64,000 bases of DNA, taken from the NCBI RefSeq assembly GCF_000278275.1, contig NZ_JH725147.1:1244963-1308962 (forward strand), given 5' to 3'. A program made the position numbers and the translations under genes. The notes below the pieces were generated by a model. That model saw only the letters and a program-made list of their open reading frames with translations. It searched no databases and was not told where the DNA came from. How positions within the stretch are numbered: the first letter of the stretch is position 1; every line of letters begins with the position of its first letter. This DNA comes from Bartonella tamiae Th239. Lineage in GTDB: Bacteria; Pseudomonadota; Alphaproteobacteria; Rhizobiales; Rhizobiaceae. This document shows positions 30,174-41,298 of this stretch, piece by piece.

Positions 30174-31448
30174 ATGAGCAAGATTGGGAGTAATGGTGGC
30201 GATTCAAAAAACACGCTTTATTGCTCATTTTGCGGCAAAAGCCAACATGAGGTGCGTAAACTTATTGCAGGGCCAACGGTTTTTATCTGTGATGAATGCG
30301 TTGAGCTTTGCATGGATATCATTCGGGAAGAAAATAAATCATCAAATGTAAAAGCGCGTGATGGCGTTCCCACTCCGCAAGAAATTATAACAGTCTTGGA
30401 TGATTATGTGGTTGGACAAACACATGCAAAGCGGGTGCTTTCAGTGGCAGTTCATAATCACTATAAACGTTTGGCGCATCAGTCGAGCAGTGATGATATT
30501 GAATTATCAAAGTCGAATATTTTGCTAGTTGGTCCAACGGGTTGCGGTAAAACATATTTGGCACAAACTTTGGCACGAATTATTGATGTTCCTTTCACTA
30601 TGGCCGATGCAACAACTTTGACTGAAGCTGGTTATGTCGGTGAAGATGTCGAAAATATCATTTTGAAACTTCTTCAATCTGCAGATTATAATGTTGAGCG
30701 TGCTCAACGCGGCATCGTTTATATTGATGAGGTTGATAAAATTTCTCGTAAATCTGACAATCCTTCTATTACACGCGATGTATCGGGTGAAGGTGTTCAA
30801 CAAGCTTTGTTGAAAATTATGGAAGGAACGGTTGCATCGGTGCCACCTCAAGGGGGGCGTAAACATCCGCAGCAGGAATTTTTGCAAGTCGATACGACAA
30901 ATATATTGTTTATATGTGGTGGTGCCTTTGCTGGACTTGAGCGGATTATTTCAGCTCGAGGTGAAAAAACATCTATCGGTTTTGGTGCGACTGTTAAAGC
31001 TGTTGATGAGCGCCGTATTGGTGAAATTTTTCATGATTTGGAACCAGAGGATCTTTTAAAATTTGGTCTTATCCCTGAATTTGTTGGACGTTTACCTGTT
31101 ATAGCAACTCTAGAAGATCTGGATATTGATGCTTTAGTGCGTATTTTGTCGCAACCTAAAAATGCTTTAGTGAAACAATATCAACGTTTGTTTGAAATGG
31201 AAAATGTCACATTAACGTTTCACGATGATGCGTTGCGCGCTATTGCCAATAAGGCCATTGAACGTAAAACAGGTGCGCGGGGTTTACGTTCGATAATGGA
31301 GAAAATTCTGCTTGATACAATGTTTGAACTTCCTACTTTAGAAGGGGTGCAAGAAGTCGTTATTTCTAGCGATGTTGTCAATGAAAAAGCTCGCCCTTTA
31401 TATATTTATTCCGAAAGGTCGGAAGAAAAAGAAAATGCTTCTGCATAA
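30174..31448 (+). CDS. clpX: ATP-dependent Clp protease ATP-binding subunit ClpX
   Basis: 424 residues. N-terminal zinc-binding domain with four cysteines (YCSFCGKS and [10 protein letters not shown]), AAA+ domain with Walker A GPTGCGKT at 120-127 and Walker [10 protein letters not shown], and the ClpP-binding IGF loop in [10 protein letters not shown]. It unfolds tagged proteins and threads them into ClpP. The frame can begin at a GTG (30168), but the ATG at 30174 has AGGAAGTGG before it and is preferred. Confidence 0.97.
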   Translation: MSKIGSNGGDSKNTLYCSFCGKSQHEVRKLIAGPTVFICDECVELCMDIIREENKSSNVKARDGVPTPQEIITVLDDYVVGQTHAKRVLSVAVHNHYKRLAHQSSSDDIELSKSNILLVGPTGCGKTYLAQTLARIIDVPFTMADATTLTEAGYVGEDVENIILKLLQSADYNVERAQRGIVYIDEVDKISRKSDNPSITRDVSGEGVQQALLKIMEGTVASVPPQGGRKHPQQEFLQVDTTNILFICGGAFAGLERIISARGEKTSIGFGATVKAVDERRIGEIFHDLEPEDLLKFGLIPEFVGRLPVIATLEDLDIDALVRILSQPKNALVKQYQRLFEMENVTLTFHDDALRAIANKAIERKTGARGLRSIMEKILLDTMFELPTLEGVQEVVISSDVVNEKARPLYIYSERSEEKENASA

Positions 31449-31456
31449 AACTATTG

Positions 31457-31488
31457 TTTAAAGAGTAAATAAAAATTTGCTCTTTAAA
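31457..31488 (+). terminator. Possible hairpin terminator after clpX
   Basis: TTTAAAGAG (31457-31465) pairs with CTCTTTAAA (31480-31488) around a 14-nt AT-rich loop. The stem is AT-rich and lacks a T-run, so termination would be weak. Confidence 0.4.
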
Positions 31489-31507
31489 TAATGATAAATA
31501 GCATTCT

Positions 31508-31537
31508 CTTGATTTATTCATTTACAATAACCACTTA
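31508..31537 (+). promoter_or_regulatory. Candidate RpoH-type promoter of lon
   Basis: CTTGAT (31508-31513), a 17-bp spacer and CCACTTA (31531-31537) upstream of lon share the spacing of the clpP candidate. The -10 match is poorer, so this is tentative; heat-shock control of lon is common. Confidence 0.35.
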
Positions 31538-31618
31538 ATCCTTTTGTACGCGATCACTTGCTAAATCATGGGGGTGTTCGTGTGGCAATTGAGCCATAGG
31601 CTCCAGAAAGGAAATATA

Positions 31619-34042
31619 ATGCAACATGATAATGAGAAGACAATAGGCGGGAATAATGGGCTTTATGCTGTCTTGCCGCTTCGTGATATTGTTGTCTTTC
31701 CGCATATAATTGTACCACTTTTTGTTGGTCGTGAAAAATCCATACGTGCACTTGAAGAGGCAATGGTACAAGATAAGCAAATTTTACTTGCTACTCAAAA
31801 AAATGCTTCAGATGATGATCCTAAAGCTCATGACATTTATGAGATTGGAACATTGGCAAATGTTTTACAATTGCTAAAATTGCCTGATGGTACTGTGAAA
31901 GTATTGGTTGAGGGAGCGAAACGCGCCAAAATAACTGCCTTTACTGAGAATGAAAATTATCATCAAGCAAATATAGAAATACTTGATGAACCAGAAGATG
32001 ATGCTGTTGAAGTAGAAGCTTTGTCACGTGCTGTTGCATCTGGATTTGAAAATTATGTTAAATTAAATAAAAAAATTGCTCCAGAAATTGCCGCTACAGT
32101 GAAGCAAATTGATGAACCGTCAAGGCTTGCTGATACAGTGGCCTATCATTTGTCGATCAAACTTTCTGAAAAGCAAGAAATATTAAGTTTGTTGTCTATT
32201 CGTGAGCGTTTTGAAAAAGCTCTTTCCTTCATGGAAGGTGAAATTTCTGTTTTGCAAGTGGAAAAACGCATTCGTTCGCGGGTTAAACGGCAAATGGAAA
32301 AAACACAAAGAGAATATTATTTGAATGAGCAAATGAAAGCTATTCAAAAAGAACTTGGAGAAGGTGAAGATGGCAAGAATGAGCTTTCGGAGCTAGAAGA
32401 GCGCGTAAAAAAGACAAAGCTTTCAAAAGAGGCAACAGAAAAAGCCGAAGCGGAGTTGAAAAAACTTCGTAATATGCCTCCTATGTCTGCTGAAGCAACA
32501 GTTGTTCGTAATTACCTTGATTGGTTGTTGACCATACCATGGGGAAAGAAATCGAAAATCAAAAATGATCTTCATTATGCTGAAACTGTTATGGATGATG
32601 ATCATTTTGGACTCGATAAAGTTAAAGAACGTATTATTGAATATTTGGCAGTTCAAAGTCGTGCATCAAAAATCAAAGGTCCAATCATTTGTCTTGTTGG
32701 TCCTCCCGGCGTAGGTAAAACGTCTCTTGCACGTTCAATTGCAAAAGCAACAGGTCGTGAATATGTTCGTATGTCACTTGGTGGTGTTCGTGATGAAGCT
32801 GAAATTCGGGGACATCGTCGGACATATATTGGATCGATGCCAGGTAAAATTATTCAATCTATGAAGAAAGCGAAAAAAAGTAATCCACTTTTTCTTCTTG
32901 ATGAGATTGACAAAATGGGACAAGATTTTAGAGGAGATCCAGCTTCTGCTTTGCTTGAAGTGTTGGATCCTGAACAAAATAATAGTTTTGTCGATCATTA
33001 TCTTGAAGTTGGTTATGATTTGTCGGATGTCATGTTCGTGACGACTGCAAATACATTGAATATTCCAGGTCCTTTGATGGATCGTATGGAAATTATTCGC
33101 ATTGCTGGCTATACAGCTGATGAAAAAATGGAAATTGTAAAACGTCATTTATTGCCTAAAGCAGTGAAAGAGCATTCTCTGTCAAAAAGTGAATTTAGTG
33201 TCAGTGATGGTGCTATAATGTCAATCATTCAACATTATACACGTGAAGCTGGTGTGCGTAGTCTTGAGCGCGAATTGATGAAATTAGCGCGTAAAGCTGT
33301 AACGCATATTTTGAAAACAGGTGAAAAAACTGTTTCTGTCGATGAAAATAATATTGAAGATTTTCTTGGTGTGAAACGTTTCCGCTATGGTGAAATTGAA
33401 GGTGAGGATCAGGTCGGGGTTGTTACTGGACTTGCTTGGACTGAAGTGGGTGGTGAACTCTTGACTATTGAAGGTGTCATGATGCCAGGAAAAGGTAAAA
33501 TGACGGTAACAGGAAATCTGCGTGATGTCATGAAAGAGTCCATTTCAGCAGCAGCCTCTTATGTGCGTTCACGTGCGGTAGATTTTGGCATTGAGCCGCC
33601 TCTTTTTGAAAAGCGTGATATTCACGTGCACGTTCCCGAAGGTGCAACACCAAAAGATGGTCCTTCAGCAGGAACAGCAATGGTTACGGCTATTGTTTCT
33701 GTTTTGACCGGTATACCCGTTCATAAAGACATTGCCATGACAGGTGAGATCACATTACGTGGTCGCGTCCTACCAATTGGTGGTTTGAAGGAAAAACTTT
33801 TGGCTGCATTGAGAGGAGGCATTAAAAAAGTGCTGATCCCTGAGGAAAATGCGAAGGATTTAGTTGATATTCCAGATAATGTGAAAAATAATTTGGAAAT
33901 TGTGCCTGTGCGTTATGCAAGTGAAGTTTTAGAACATGCTTTGTTGAGCCATCCAGAAGCTATCGAATGGGTTGAACCGTCTTCTTCTGTGGCAACAACA
34001 AATGTTGGAGAAGATGAAAATTTGGGTTCAATAGCACATTGA
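31619..34042 (+). CDS. lon: ATP-dependent protease Lon
   Basis: 807 residues. N-terminal substrate-binding domain (YAVLPLRDIVVFPHIIVPLFVG), central AAA+ domain with Walker A GPPGVGKT at 361-368, and C-terminal protease domain with the catalytic dyad Ser683 (PKDGPSAGTAM) and Lys726 (GGLKEK). It degrades misfolded and some regulatory proteins in the cytoplasm. The frame extends upstream to 31568, but the ATG at 31619 with AAAGGAAA is the expected start. Lon follows clpX and precedes HU, a standard order. Confidence 0.97.
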   Translation: MQHDNEKTIGGNNGLYAVLPLRDIVVFPHIIVPLFVGREKSIRALEEAMVQDKQILLATQKNASDDDPKAHDIYEIGTLANVLQLLKLPDGTVKVLVEGAKRAKITAFTENENYHQANIEILDEPEDDAVEVEALSRAVASGFENYVKLNKKIAPEIAATVKQIDEPSRLADTVAYHLSIKLSEKQEILSLLSIRERFEKALSFMEGEISVLQVEKRIRSRVKRQMEKTQREYYLNEQMKAIQKELGEGEDGKNELSELEERVKKTKLSKEATEKAEAELKKLRNMPPMSAEATVVRNYLDWLLTIPWGKKSKIKNDLHYAETVMDDDHFGLDKVKERIIEYLAVQSRASKIKGPIICLVGPPGVGKTSLARSIAKATGREYVRMSLGGVRDEAEIRGHRRTYIGSMPGKIIQSMKKAKKSNPLFLLDEIDKMGQDFRGDPASALLEVLDPEQNNSFVDHYLEVGYDLSDVMFVTTANTLNIPGPLMDRMEIIRIAGYTADEKMEIVKRHLLPKAVKEHSLSKSEFSVSDGAIMSIIQHYTREAGVRSLERELMKLARKAVTHILKTGEKTVSVDENNIEDFLGVKRFRYGEIEGEDQVGVVTGLAWTEVGGELLTIEGVMMPGKGKMTVTGNLRDVMKESISAAASYVRSRAVDFGIEPPLFEKRDIHVHVPEGATPKDGPSAGTAMVTAIVSVLTGIPVHKDIAMTGEITLRGRVLPIGGLKEKLLAALRGGIKKVLIPEENAKDLVDIPDNVKNNLEIVPVRYASEVLEHALLSHPEAIEWVEPSSSVATTNVGEDENLGSIAH

Positions 34043-34071
34043 ATCACTTTCATAATTTAATTTAATCAGCT

Positions 34072-34100
34072 AAAAAAGGCGGCAAAAGCCGCCTTTTTTT
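34072..34100 (+). terminator. Rho-independent terminator after lon
   Basis: A 12-bp stem, six As plus GGCGGC (34072-34083) with GCCGCC plus Ts (34088-34099), closes an AAAA loop and ends in a T-run. Canonical and strong. Confidence 0.92.
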
Positions 34101-34277
34101 ATAAGGTTTGTTTTTTTATAGAAAAAAAAGGGCAATTTGTGGTGAATAACTCTGTTTTTCGCTAGAAAATCGACGTTTCCAAGCATTTTAAGACTTCTGT
34201 TTGCCATAGTTTTCAATAAACTCACGCTCAACCGGTTAAGTTGTGTTGTCCGGTAACACAGAGAAAGGAAATATCCA

Positions 34278-34556
34278 ATGAATAAAAACGAATTGGTCGG
34301 CTCCGTAGCTGAAAAAGCTGGAATCTCTAAAACACAAGCTGCAGCTGCAGTTGACGCCTTTATTGCTTCTGTATCTGAGGCTTTGAAAAGCGGTGGAGAT
34401 GTTCGTCTTCCTGGTTTTGGTTCTTTTGAAGTTTCACATCGTGCTGCAACAAAAGGTCGTAACCCTTCTACAGGTGCTGAAATTAACATTCCAGCACGTA
34501 ATGTACCAAAATTTTCAGCCGGTAAAGGTCTGAAAGAAGCTGTAAACAATAAATAA
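34278..34556 (+). CDS. hupB: DNA-binding protein HU
   Basis: 92 residues. Small basic nucleoid protein of the HU/IHF family with the dimer core MNKNELVGSVAEKAGISK, the GFGSFEV turn and the DNA-binding arm around AATKGRNPSTGAEINIPA, including the Pro residue that intercalates. A single complete copy with a ribosome site (AAAGGAAA), its own terminator on each side and therefore a probable monocistronic unit. Confidence 0.95.
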   Translation: MNKNELVGSVAEKAGISKTQAAAAVDAFIASVSEALKSGGDVRLPGFGSFEVSHRAATKGRNPSTGAEINIPARNVPKFSAGKGLKEAVNNK

Positions 34557-34562
34557 TAACTT

Positions 34563-34594
34563 ATGAAAGTCTGGTTATATAACCAGACTTTCAT
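34563..34594 (+). terminator. Hairpin terminator after hupB
   Basis: A perfect 32-nt palindrome (two 16-nt arms starting ATGAAAGTCTGG) begins 6 bp after the hupB stop; pairing would leave a small AT loop. A short T-rich tail follows. It could also act on the opposite strand. Confidence 0.75.
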
Positions 34595-34760
34595 TTAAAT
34601 TTTATTGATTTTCTTTTTAAAAATATGTGCTTTTAAAATGAATATGTTTTTTAAAAGTCTCTATATCAAGTTTTGCACATTACATGTACTTCTTGTTTCA
34701 TCATTATCTTTGAAGATGAAACAATATATATTTAAAATATTTTAATAAACAATATTGGCT

Positions 34761-35435
34761 TTAATTCAAACATTCTGTAATTAAGTTTACAGTTAACTCA
34801 TCAAAATGACTGATAACTTTGGTCGGGTGAAATGTTTGCACAGGTTGATCTGTATAACCAAAATCAACCGCTATAACAGGTATATCTGCACCTTGAGCTG
34901 CCAAAATATCTGCACGGCTATCTCCAATCATAATTGCGCTGTTTAAGTCACCTTGTGCGAATTCAATTGTTTTAAGAATGTGTCGTGGATCAGGTTTTCG
35001 AAAAGAAAAGCTGTCACCTCCCGTAATGATGGAAAAGCGACCTATTTGTTCCATGCCATTGAGAAGATGACGCGCTAGTTTTTCATGTTTATTTGTACAG
35101 ACAGCTAGCTCAAAGCCCGCGTCTTTTAAACGATCAAGGCATGCATCAACACCATCGAAAAACTTAGTTTTTCCTGGCATCGTGTTCTCATAATGTTGTA
35201 GAAAATTCTGCAAAAGCTTATCTATGCGATCTTCAGTGATCGCAATGTTTTGAAAGGTGAGGGCGCGTTCTATCATAATGCGTCCGCCCATACCGACAAG
35301 ACGCCTTATATCTTGAGGATCATATTGTGTTAAACCTTCCTTTTGTAGACAAAAATTTAAACTGTCGAGAAGATCTGGCGCTGAATCAACGAGTGTCCCG
35401 TCAAGATCGAAGACAATAATAGGGGAAAGGTTCAT
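34761..35435 (-). CDS. gph: Phosphoglycolate phosphatase / HAD-family hydrolase
   Basis: 224 residues. HAD motif I is [14 protein letters not shown] near the N-terminus with the nucleophile Asp, motif II is CTNKHEKLA, and motif III/IV lie in [15 protein letters not shown] and [12 protein letters not shown]. The family dephosphorylates 2-phosphoglycolate from DNA repair, though other small phosphates are possible. The ATG at 35435 overlaps the trmFO stop in an ATGA arrangement and is chosen over the upstream in-frame start at 35468. Confidence 0.88.
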   Translation of the reverse strand: MNLSPIIVFDLDGTLVDSAPDLLDSLNFCLQKEGLTQYDPQDIRRLVGMGGRIMIERALTFQNIAITEDRIDKLLQNFLQHYENTMPGKTKFFDGVDACLDRLKDAGFELAVCTNKHEKLARHLLNGMEQIGRFSIITGGDSFSFRKPDPRHILKTIEFAQGDLNSAIMIGDSRADILAAQGADIPVIAVDFGYTDQPVQTFHPTKVISHFDELTVNLITECLN

Positions 35436-36835
35436 TTTATATTCCCGTCGCTTAACCATTGGTGACAATCATTTAAAGCGCGTTCTGCAAGAGCTTTCTT
35501 TTTGGCTATTGTTTTTTCTTTTCCACGGAGTCGTTGACCTGGAATTTTTTTTATTTCAACAGGCGGGAAAAGACCAAAATTAATGTTCATGGGTTGAAAA
35601 GATCGTTTTCCTGTTTCTTCAGCGCTCAGATGCCCGCCTGTAATATAATTTAAAAGGGCGCCAAACGCGGTTGTTTGAGGAGGTAATCGTGTGTCTATAT
35701 TTTTATATTGATCTGCAGTAAAACGCCCAGCAAGAAGTCCGATAGCAGCGGATTCAACATATCCTTCACATCCGGTAATTTGGCCTGCAAAACGAAAACG
35801 AGGTATATTTTTTAATTGTAATGTTTCATTTAATAATTGGGGAGAATTCAAATAAGTGTTTCTATGCAACCCACCTAGTCGTGCAAATTCAGCATTTTCT
35901 AATCCAGGGATTGTTCTAAAAACGTTTACTTGTTCACTATATTTTAATTTTGTTTGAAAACCGACCATATTATAAAGTGTGCCAAGTGCATTATCCTGAC
36001 GCAATTGTACGACCGCATAAGGTTTCACATCGCGGTTATGCGAATTTGTTAAGCCCATTGGCTTCATCGGGCCATGCCGCAATGTTTCCATGCCGCGTTC
36101 TGCCATCACCTCAATAGGAAGACAACCGTCGAAATAAGGTGTTTTTTCAAACTCTTTAAACTCAGTCTTATCGCCATCGATTAAAGCTTGAACAAAACGA
36201 TCATATTGATCTTTATCAAGTGGACAATTTATATAGTCTTTACCTGTGCCACCAGGCCCAATTTTGTCATAACGAGATTGAAACCAACATATATCCATAT
36301 TAATACTATCTGTATGAATGATGGGGGCAATCGCATCAAAAAAAGCCAATGAATCGCGTCCGCTAATTGTTGTAATTGCTTGCGCTAATGTGGGTGATGT
36401 TAAGGGGCCAGTTGCGATAATGATCTGTCCCCAATCTTCAGGTGGTAGATCAAAAATTTCATCTCTTTTTATTGTTATGAGAGGATGGTTTTCAAGCGCT
36501 TGCGTTACCGCATGTGCGAATCCATCACGATCAACGGCAAGAGCGCCGCCAGCAGGAACTTGATGAGCATCAGCTGAGGCCATAATAATTGAATTTGCAA
36601 GACGCATTTCAGCATGCAAAACACCAACCGCATTGCTTGAAGCATCATCAGACCGAAACGAGTTGGAGCAAACAAGCTCACCAAGATATTGGGTTTTGTG
36701 CGCATCAGTTGCGGTCATTGGGCGCATTTCATGCACAATAACGGGTATATGGGCTTGTGCCAATTGCCATGCAGCTTCACTGCCTGCAAGTCCTCCGCCA
36801 ATTATATGGATGGGATGTGAAGTAAGTGATGTCAT
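35432..36835 (-). CDS. trmFO: Methylenetetrahydrofolate-tRNA-(uracil-5-)-methyltransferase TrmFO
   Basis: 467 residues. FAD-dependent enzyme that makes 5-methyluridine at position 54 of tRNA using methylenetetrahydrofolate. Signatures are [18 protein letters not shown] at the N-terminus, [15 protein letters not shown], and [19 protein letters not shown]. It is the first gene of a two-gene leftward unit with gph. Confidence 0.95.
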   Translation of the reverse strand: MTSLTSHPIHIIGGGLAGSEAAWQLAQAHIPVIVHEMRPMTATDAHKTQYLGELVCSNSFRSDDASSNAVGVLHAEMRLANSIIMASADAHQVPAGGALAVDRDGFAHAVTQALENHPLITIKRDEIFDLPPEDWGQIIIATGPLTSPTLAQAITTISGRDSLAFFDAIAPIIHTDSINMDICWFQSRYDKIGPGGTGKDYINCPLDKDQYDRFVQALIDGDKTEFKEFEKTPYFDGCLPIEVMAERGMETLRHGPMKPMGLTNSHNRDVKPYAVVQLRQDNALGTLYNMVGFQTKLKYSEQVNVFRTIPGLENAEFARLGGLHRNTYLNSPQLLNETLQLKNIPRFRFAGQITGCEGYVESAAIGLLAGRFTADQYKNIDTRLPPQTTAFGALLNYITGGHLSAEETGKRSFQPMNINFGLFPPVEIKKIPGQRLRGKEKTIAKKKALAERALNDCHQWLSDGNIK

Positions 36836-37343
36836 TTTTTATCTTTATGCTTAATTATAGTGGAATAAACAGACCTTCACCTTACGGTGAAAATTTGGTT
36901 TAGACAAACTGTTGATAAAAAGGTTTGATTCGTTAAAAAAGAACAATTTATCACAATTGTATGTGATGGCGTTAAGCATATCAATTTGTTTTACGTTCTC
37001 TATGATTGGTTTAATTAAAAAAATTGCAAAGAACAAGGCGAATGACAATACAAAAAAAGAATCACTTATTCTTTAAAAATGGCATTGGACGAGCTATACA
37101 TTTTTATATTTTTATTTTGCTTTGACGATTTATAAGCAAAAAATAGGCTTTTTAAATTTTAACTTATCTTTAAAATCTTCACTGTAGTTTAAAAAAAGCA
37201 TATATTAAGGGTGTTTTTGTGCCAAAAGAAAAAAATTATACAAATCGTATATTGAAATGTTTTTTTCCTTTGATTGATGGAAATTGAATGGTATAGAAAC
37301 GCCGCTTGTATAGGTTTGCTCTTACACTTTATAAAAGTTTTAG
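36836..37343. other. Intergenic gap between trmFO and tRNA-Leu
   Basis: 508 bp, strongly AT-rich. It holds a short hairpin, TTCACC (36876-36881) with GGTGAA (36886-36891), just upstream of trmFO on its leader side, and presumably the promoters of trmFO and of the tRNA. No credible gene, repeat or RNA family was recognised. Confidence 0.4.
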
Positions 37344-37426
37344 GCGGATGTGGCGAAATTGGTAGACGCACCAGATTTAGGTTCTGGCGGGAGACCGTGG
37401 GGGTTCGAGTCCCTCCATCCGCACCA
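37344..37426 (+). tRNA. tRNA-Leu (anticodon TAG)
   Basis: 83 nt including an encoded CCA. The acceptor GCGGATG pairs with CATCCGC, the anticodon loop is TTTAGGT between CCAGA and TCTGG, the variable arm is long as expected for a class II tRNA, and the T-loop is TTCGAGT. Reads CUA codons. Confidence 0.96.
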
Positions 37427-37582
37427 CAGCAAAAGTATTCTATGCAATGTGTTTTTTGCGGGATTTTGCATTGAGCGAAGTTCCGCTTCATCTGTATGTG
37501 CATTAGGTTATAATGCATTAAATACAGGGATTGTTATTCGGTAAAGTACGTCCTTTGCCCCAAAGAAAATGAAGGTTGTTCG

Positions 37583-39025
37583 ATGCAGGTTACAGAGACG
37601 CTGAATGAAGGTTTGAAGCGCGAAATTAAAGTCGTTGTTCCAGCAAAGGATCTGGAAGCCAAATTGGTTGAACGTCTTGATGATGCGAAAGATAAAGTCA
37701 AACTGAATGGTTTTCGTCCAGGTAAAGTTCCTGCAGGCCATTTGCGTAAAATGTATGGTAAGTCTTTCATGGCTGAAATTATTAATGAAATCATTAATGA
37801 TTCGCCTCGTTCCGTTTTGGCTGAACGTAATGAGCGTTCAGCCACTCAACCGCAAATTGATATGAGCGAAGATGAAGCATTAGCTGAGCAGGTGCTTGGT
37901 GGTAAAGCTGATTTTGAATTTACTTTAAAATATGAAGTTCTTCCTAAATTTGATATTAAAGATGTATCTGGAATTTCTGTGACACGTGAAGTTGTTGATG
38001 TAGAAGAATCGGAAATTGATCAGCAAATTGAACGTATTCTTGAATCAAGTCGTAGCTATTCAACAAAACAGGGAAAAGCTGATAATGGTGATCGCGTAAC
38101 GATTGATTATCTTGGAAAAGTTGATGGAATCGCATTTGATGGTGGTGCGGCAAATGATGCACAATTGGTTCTAGGTTCTAATCAGTTTATTCCAGGTTTT
38201 GAAGAGCAGTTGGTCGGTGTCGAAGCAGGCGATAAAACAACTATCAATGTCAAATTTCCTGATAATTACGGGGCTGAACATTTGGCAGGAAAAGATGCGA
38301 CCTTCGATATTGAGGTGAAAGATGTAGCGAAAGCTGATGCTATAACAATCGATGATGAGGCTGCAAAAAAGCTTGGACTTGAATCGCTTGAAAAATTGCG
38401 TGAAGTTGTTCGTCAACAAGTCGAAAGCCAGTATGGTTCATTGACGCGTCAAAAAGTAAAACGTCAAATCTTAGATGCTTTGGATGGTGACTATACTTTT
38501 GAAACACCTGAAAGATTGGTTGACGTTGAATTTAATAATATTTGGGCGCAAATTGGTAGTGAGCTTGAACAGGCAGGACGCACTTTTGAAGATGAAGATA
38601 CAACAGAAGAAGAAGCGCGTGATGAATATCGTAAACTTGCTGAACGCCGCGTACGTTTAGGGCTTGTGCTTTCACAAATTGGTGAAAAAGCAGGTATTGA
38701 AGTGACAGAAGATGAATTGCAACGTGCAGTTTTTGATCAAGTGCGCCAATATCCAGGTCAGGAAAAAGAAATTATGGAATTTTTCCGTAAAACGCCAGAT
38801 GCGGTCGCTAATTTACGTGCACCTATTTTTGAAGAAAAGGTCGTTGATCATTTGCTTGGCCAAGTAAATGTTACTGATAAAAAAGTAACGGCTGAAGAGT
38901 TGGCAAAAGAAAGCGAAGAGGATAGTTCTTCCTTAAAATCAAGCTCTAAAAAGAAAAAAACGGCAAGCAAATCTTCAACTAAAAAAAAGACGATTGAAAA
39001 ATCAGACAGTGAAGAAAAATCATAA
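37583..39025 (+). CDS. tig: Trigger factor
   Basis: 480 residues. Ribosome-bound chaperone with peptidyl-prolyl isomerase activity. The N-terminal ribosome-binding loop GFRPGKVP is at about 47-54, the FKBP-type domain follows ([31 protein letters not shown]), then the helical C-terminal domain. The last 35 residues are almost only Ser, Lys, Thr and Glu ([18 protein letters not shown]), an extension beyond the folded chaperone. AAGG precedes the ATG. Confidence 0.95.
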   Translation: MQVTETLNEGLKREIKVVVPAKDLEAKLVERLDDAKDKVKLNGFRPGKVPAGHLRKMYGKSFMAEIINEIINDSPRSVLAERNERSATQPQIDMSEDEALAEQVLGGKADFEFTLKYEVLPKFDIKDVSGISVTREVVDVEESEIDQQIERILESSRSYSTKQGKADNGDRVTIDYLGKVDGIAFDGGAANDAQLVLGSNQFIPGFEEQLVGVEAGDKTTINVKFPDNYGAEHLAGKDATFDIEVKDVAKADAITIDDEAAKKLGLESLEKLREVVRQQVESQYGSLTRQKVKRQILDALDGDYTFETPERLVDVEFNNIWAQIGSELEQAGRTFEDEDTTEEEARDEYRKLAERRVRLGLVLSQIGEKAGIEVTEDELQRAVFDQVRQYPGQEKEIMEFFRKTPDAVANLRAPIFEEKVVDHLLGQVNVTDKKVTAEELAKESEEDSSSLKSSSKKKKTASKSSTKKKTIEKSDSEEKS

Positions 39026-39076
39026 TAAGTACACTAAAATTTAATGCTTTTATGTTTACATTTAAATTGTTTCTTA

Positions 39077-39106
39077 AAAAAAGCCCGGTTTTTTCCGGGC
39101 TTTTTT
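39077..39106 (+). terminator. Rho-independent terminator after tig
   Basis: A 12-bp stem of six As plus GCCCGG (39077-39088) with CCGGGC plus six Ts (39095-39106) and a T6 loop. Canonical. Confidence 0.92.
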
Positions 39107-39189
39107 GTTTGTTTTTTCACTCTTTGCTTGCACTTGTCTTTTGTTTAGATTAGCCAAGAGTCAACGTTAATAGTGATAATGGATGAGCA

Positions 39190-40689
39190 ATGACGATCAT
39201 CGATAACCGTATAGCTGAATCGAAACGTTTTATACCGGGGGCAACAGGCGACTGGGAAGTCATTATTGGTTTAGAGGTGCATGCACAAGTAACATCTCAG
39301 TCGAAATTATTTTCGGGTGCATCAACACAATTTGGAGCAGAACCGAATAATAATGTCTCTCTCATTGATGCAGCAATGCCAGGCATGTTACCCGTTATCA
39401 ATATGGAATGTGTTAGACAAGCTGTTAAAACAGGTCTCGGATTAAATGCGCAAATAAATTTAACATCGGTTTTTGATCGTAAAAATTATTTTTATCCAGA
39501 TCTACCGCAGGGATATCAAATATCCCAATTTAAATATCCAATCGTTGGTGAAGGTAAGATTACCATTTCCGTTGGCCCAGATAAAAAAGGTCAGTTTGAA
39601 GATGTAGAGATAGGGATTGAGCGTTTGCATCTTGAGCAAGATGCTGGAAAATCAATGCACGATCAACATCCATCAATGTCATTTGTTGATCTTAATCGAT
39701 CAGGTGTGGCGCTTATGGAAATTGTGTCTAAACCCGATCTTCGATCTTCAGATGAAGCAAAAGCTTATCTTAATAAACTTAGAACAATTATGCGCTATTT
39801 GGGAACATGCGACGGCAATATGGATGAAGGCTCCATGCGTGCAGATGTTAATGTTTCTGTGCGTCGTCCTGGGGAGACCTTTGGAACACGCTGCGAAATA
39901 AAAAATGTCAATTCTATTCGTTTCGTTGGTCAAGCAATTGAGTATGAGGCACGTCGTCAGATCGCCGTTTTAGAAGATGGTGGACAGATTGATCAAGAAA
40001 CGCGTTTGTTTGATGCGGCAAAAGGTGAAACGCGATCGATGCGTTCTAAAGAAGAAGCACATGATTATCGTTATTTTCCAGATCCAGATTTATTGCCTTT
40101 AGAGTTTGACCAAGCTTTTGTTGATACTTTGATTGCAGATCTACCAGAATTGCCTGATCAAATTAAAAATCGCTTCATTAAGGATATGGGCCTTACAACT
40201 TATGACGCGTCTATCCTCATTACAGAAAAAGCTATCGCTGATTATTTTGAAAAGGTTGCCCATAATCGAGATGGAAAGCTTGCATCGAATTGGGTGATCA
40301 ATGATCTTTTAGGAGCGTTAAATAAAGCAGGTTTAGATATTCGCCAATCACCAATATCTGCAGATCAACTTGGCAGCATTATTGATCTTATTAAAGAGGG
40401 AACTATTTCAGGTAAGATCGCTAAAGATTTATTTGAGATTGTCTGGAATGAAGGAGGCGATCCTGCAAAACTGGTTGAAGAACGCGGAATGAAACAGGTG
40501 ACGGATACTGCAGCAATAGAAAGAGCTGTCGATGAAGTTATTCAGTTAAACCCTGATAAGGTGACTTTGGCAAAGGAAAAACCATCTTTAGCAGGATGGT
40601 TTGTTGGGCAAGTCATGAAAACAACTGGCGGAAAAGCAAATCCGCAAACAGTAAATGAACTGGTAAAATCGAAACTTGGGATTGAATAA
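39190..40689 (+). CDS. gatB: Aspartyl/glutamyl-tRNA(Asn/Gln) amidotransferase subunit B
   Basis: 499 residues. The kinase-like subunit of GatCAB, which amidates Glu-tRNA(Gln) and Asp-tRNA(Asn). The family signature [17 protein letters not shown] is present, as are IGLEVHAQ at the start, [12 protein letters not shown] and the C-terminal YqeY-like tail. gatA and gatC are not in this window. The next gene starts 3 bp after its stop. Confidence 0.96.
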   Translation: MTIIDNRIAESKRFIPGATGDWEVIIGLEVHAQVTSQSKLFSGASTQFGAEPNNNVSLIDAAMPGMLPVINMECVRQAVKTGLGLNAQINLTSVFDRKNYFYPDLPQGYQISQFKYPIVGEGKITISVGPDKKGQFEDVEIGIERLHLEQDAGKSMHDQHPSMSFVDLNRSGVALMEIVSKPDLRSSDEAKAYLNKLRTIMRYLGTCDGNMDEGSMRADVNVSVRRPGETFGTRCEIKNVNSIRFVGQAIEYEARRQIAVLEDGGQIDQETRLFDAAKGETRSMRSKEEAHDYRYFPDPDLLPLEFDQAFVDTLIADLPELPDQIKNRFIKDMGLTTYDASILITEKAIADYFEKVAHNRDGKLASNWVINDLLGALNKAGLDIRQSPISADQLGSIIDLIKEGTISGKIAKDLFEIVWNEGGDPAKLVEERGMKQVTDTAAIERAVDEVIQLNPDKVTLAKEKPSLAGWFVGQVMKTTGGKANPQTVNELVKSKLGIE

Positions 40690-40692
40690 ACG

Positions 40693-41181
40693 ATGTGGAT
40701 ACGCACGGCATCTAAAGACGATATTGATGCAATTTGTAATCTAATACGCGAAACTTTACACGCTTCATATGATGCTCTTATTGGAAAAGATATGGTTGAA
40801 CAAAGATTGCGTGAAAATTATACAACTGAACTTATAAACAAATGTCTTACGCGTCCATTTTGTGAATATGTCGTTGCAGATGATGGTGAGGAAATCCATG
40901 GTGTAGCTTATGCTGTGCAAGGTGCAATTAAGGGGGATTCAGATATTGCAATGCTATTTCAGCTTTGTGTAAAACCTGAAAGTCAAAAACAAGGTCTTGG
41001 ACAGCGTTTATTAATAGAGATCGAAGAAGCATTTCCATCAGCACGAAAATTACGTGTTCATCTCCATCAAAATAATAATAATGCAAAAGATTTTTTTATC
41101 GCACAAGGATATAAAGAGCTTAACAAACTCGCTCAAAACAAACCTGAAAATGATCTCGTTATGGAAAAGACTTTGTTTTGA
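40693..41181 (+). CDS. GNAT-family N-acetyltransferase
   Basis: 162 residues with a GNAT fold. The acetyl-CoA loop is recognisable as VKPESQKQGLGQRLLIEIE and the C-terminal part as NNAKDFFIAQGYKEL. The substrate is unknown. It starts 3 bp after gatB and is probably translated from the same message. Confidence 0.85.
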   Translation: MWIRTASKDDIDAICNLIRETLHASYDALIGKDMVEQRLRENYTTELINKCLTRPFCEYVVADDGEEIHGVAYAVQGAIKGDSDIAMLFQLCVKPESQKQGLGQRLLIEIEEAFPSARKLRVHLHQNNNNAKDFFIAQGYKELNKLAQNKPENDLVMEKTLF

Positions 41182-41298
41182 TGAATATAAGAAGTGTTTT
41201 TATAATAAGATTTATTGCTTGCCTTTGCCTTTTGGTAACGGCATAACTAAAAAGCATTTATCACTTAGTTCTTATGAACTAAGAAGAGGAGCAAAAAA

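Noticed and set aside
34070..34594. Minus-strand 174-codon frame opposite hupB
   Set aside because: It covers HU, its terminator and the lon terminator in antisense; HU on the plus strand is unmistakable.
36851..37048. Minus-strand 65-codon frame in the largest intergenic gap
   Set aside because: It needs a TTG start, has no ribosome site and no recognisable composition.
37189..37518. Minus-strand open frame of 109 codons across tRNA-Leu (contains GGTRTPTVSRQN)
   Set aside because: It is the antisense translation of a tRNA-Leu gene, a well-known false gene call; no ribosome site.
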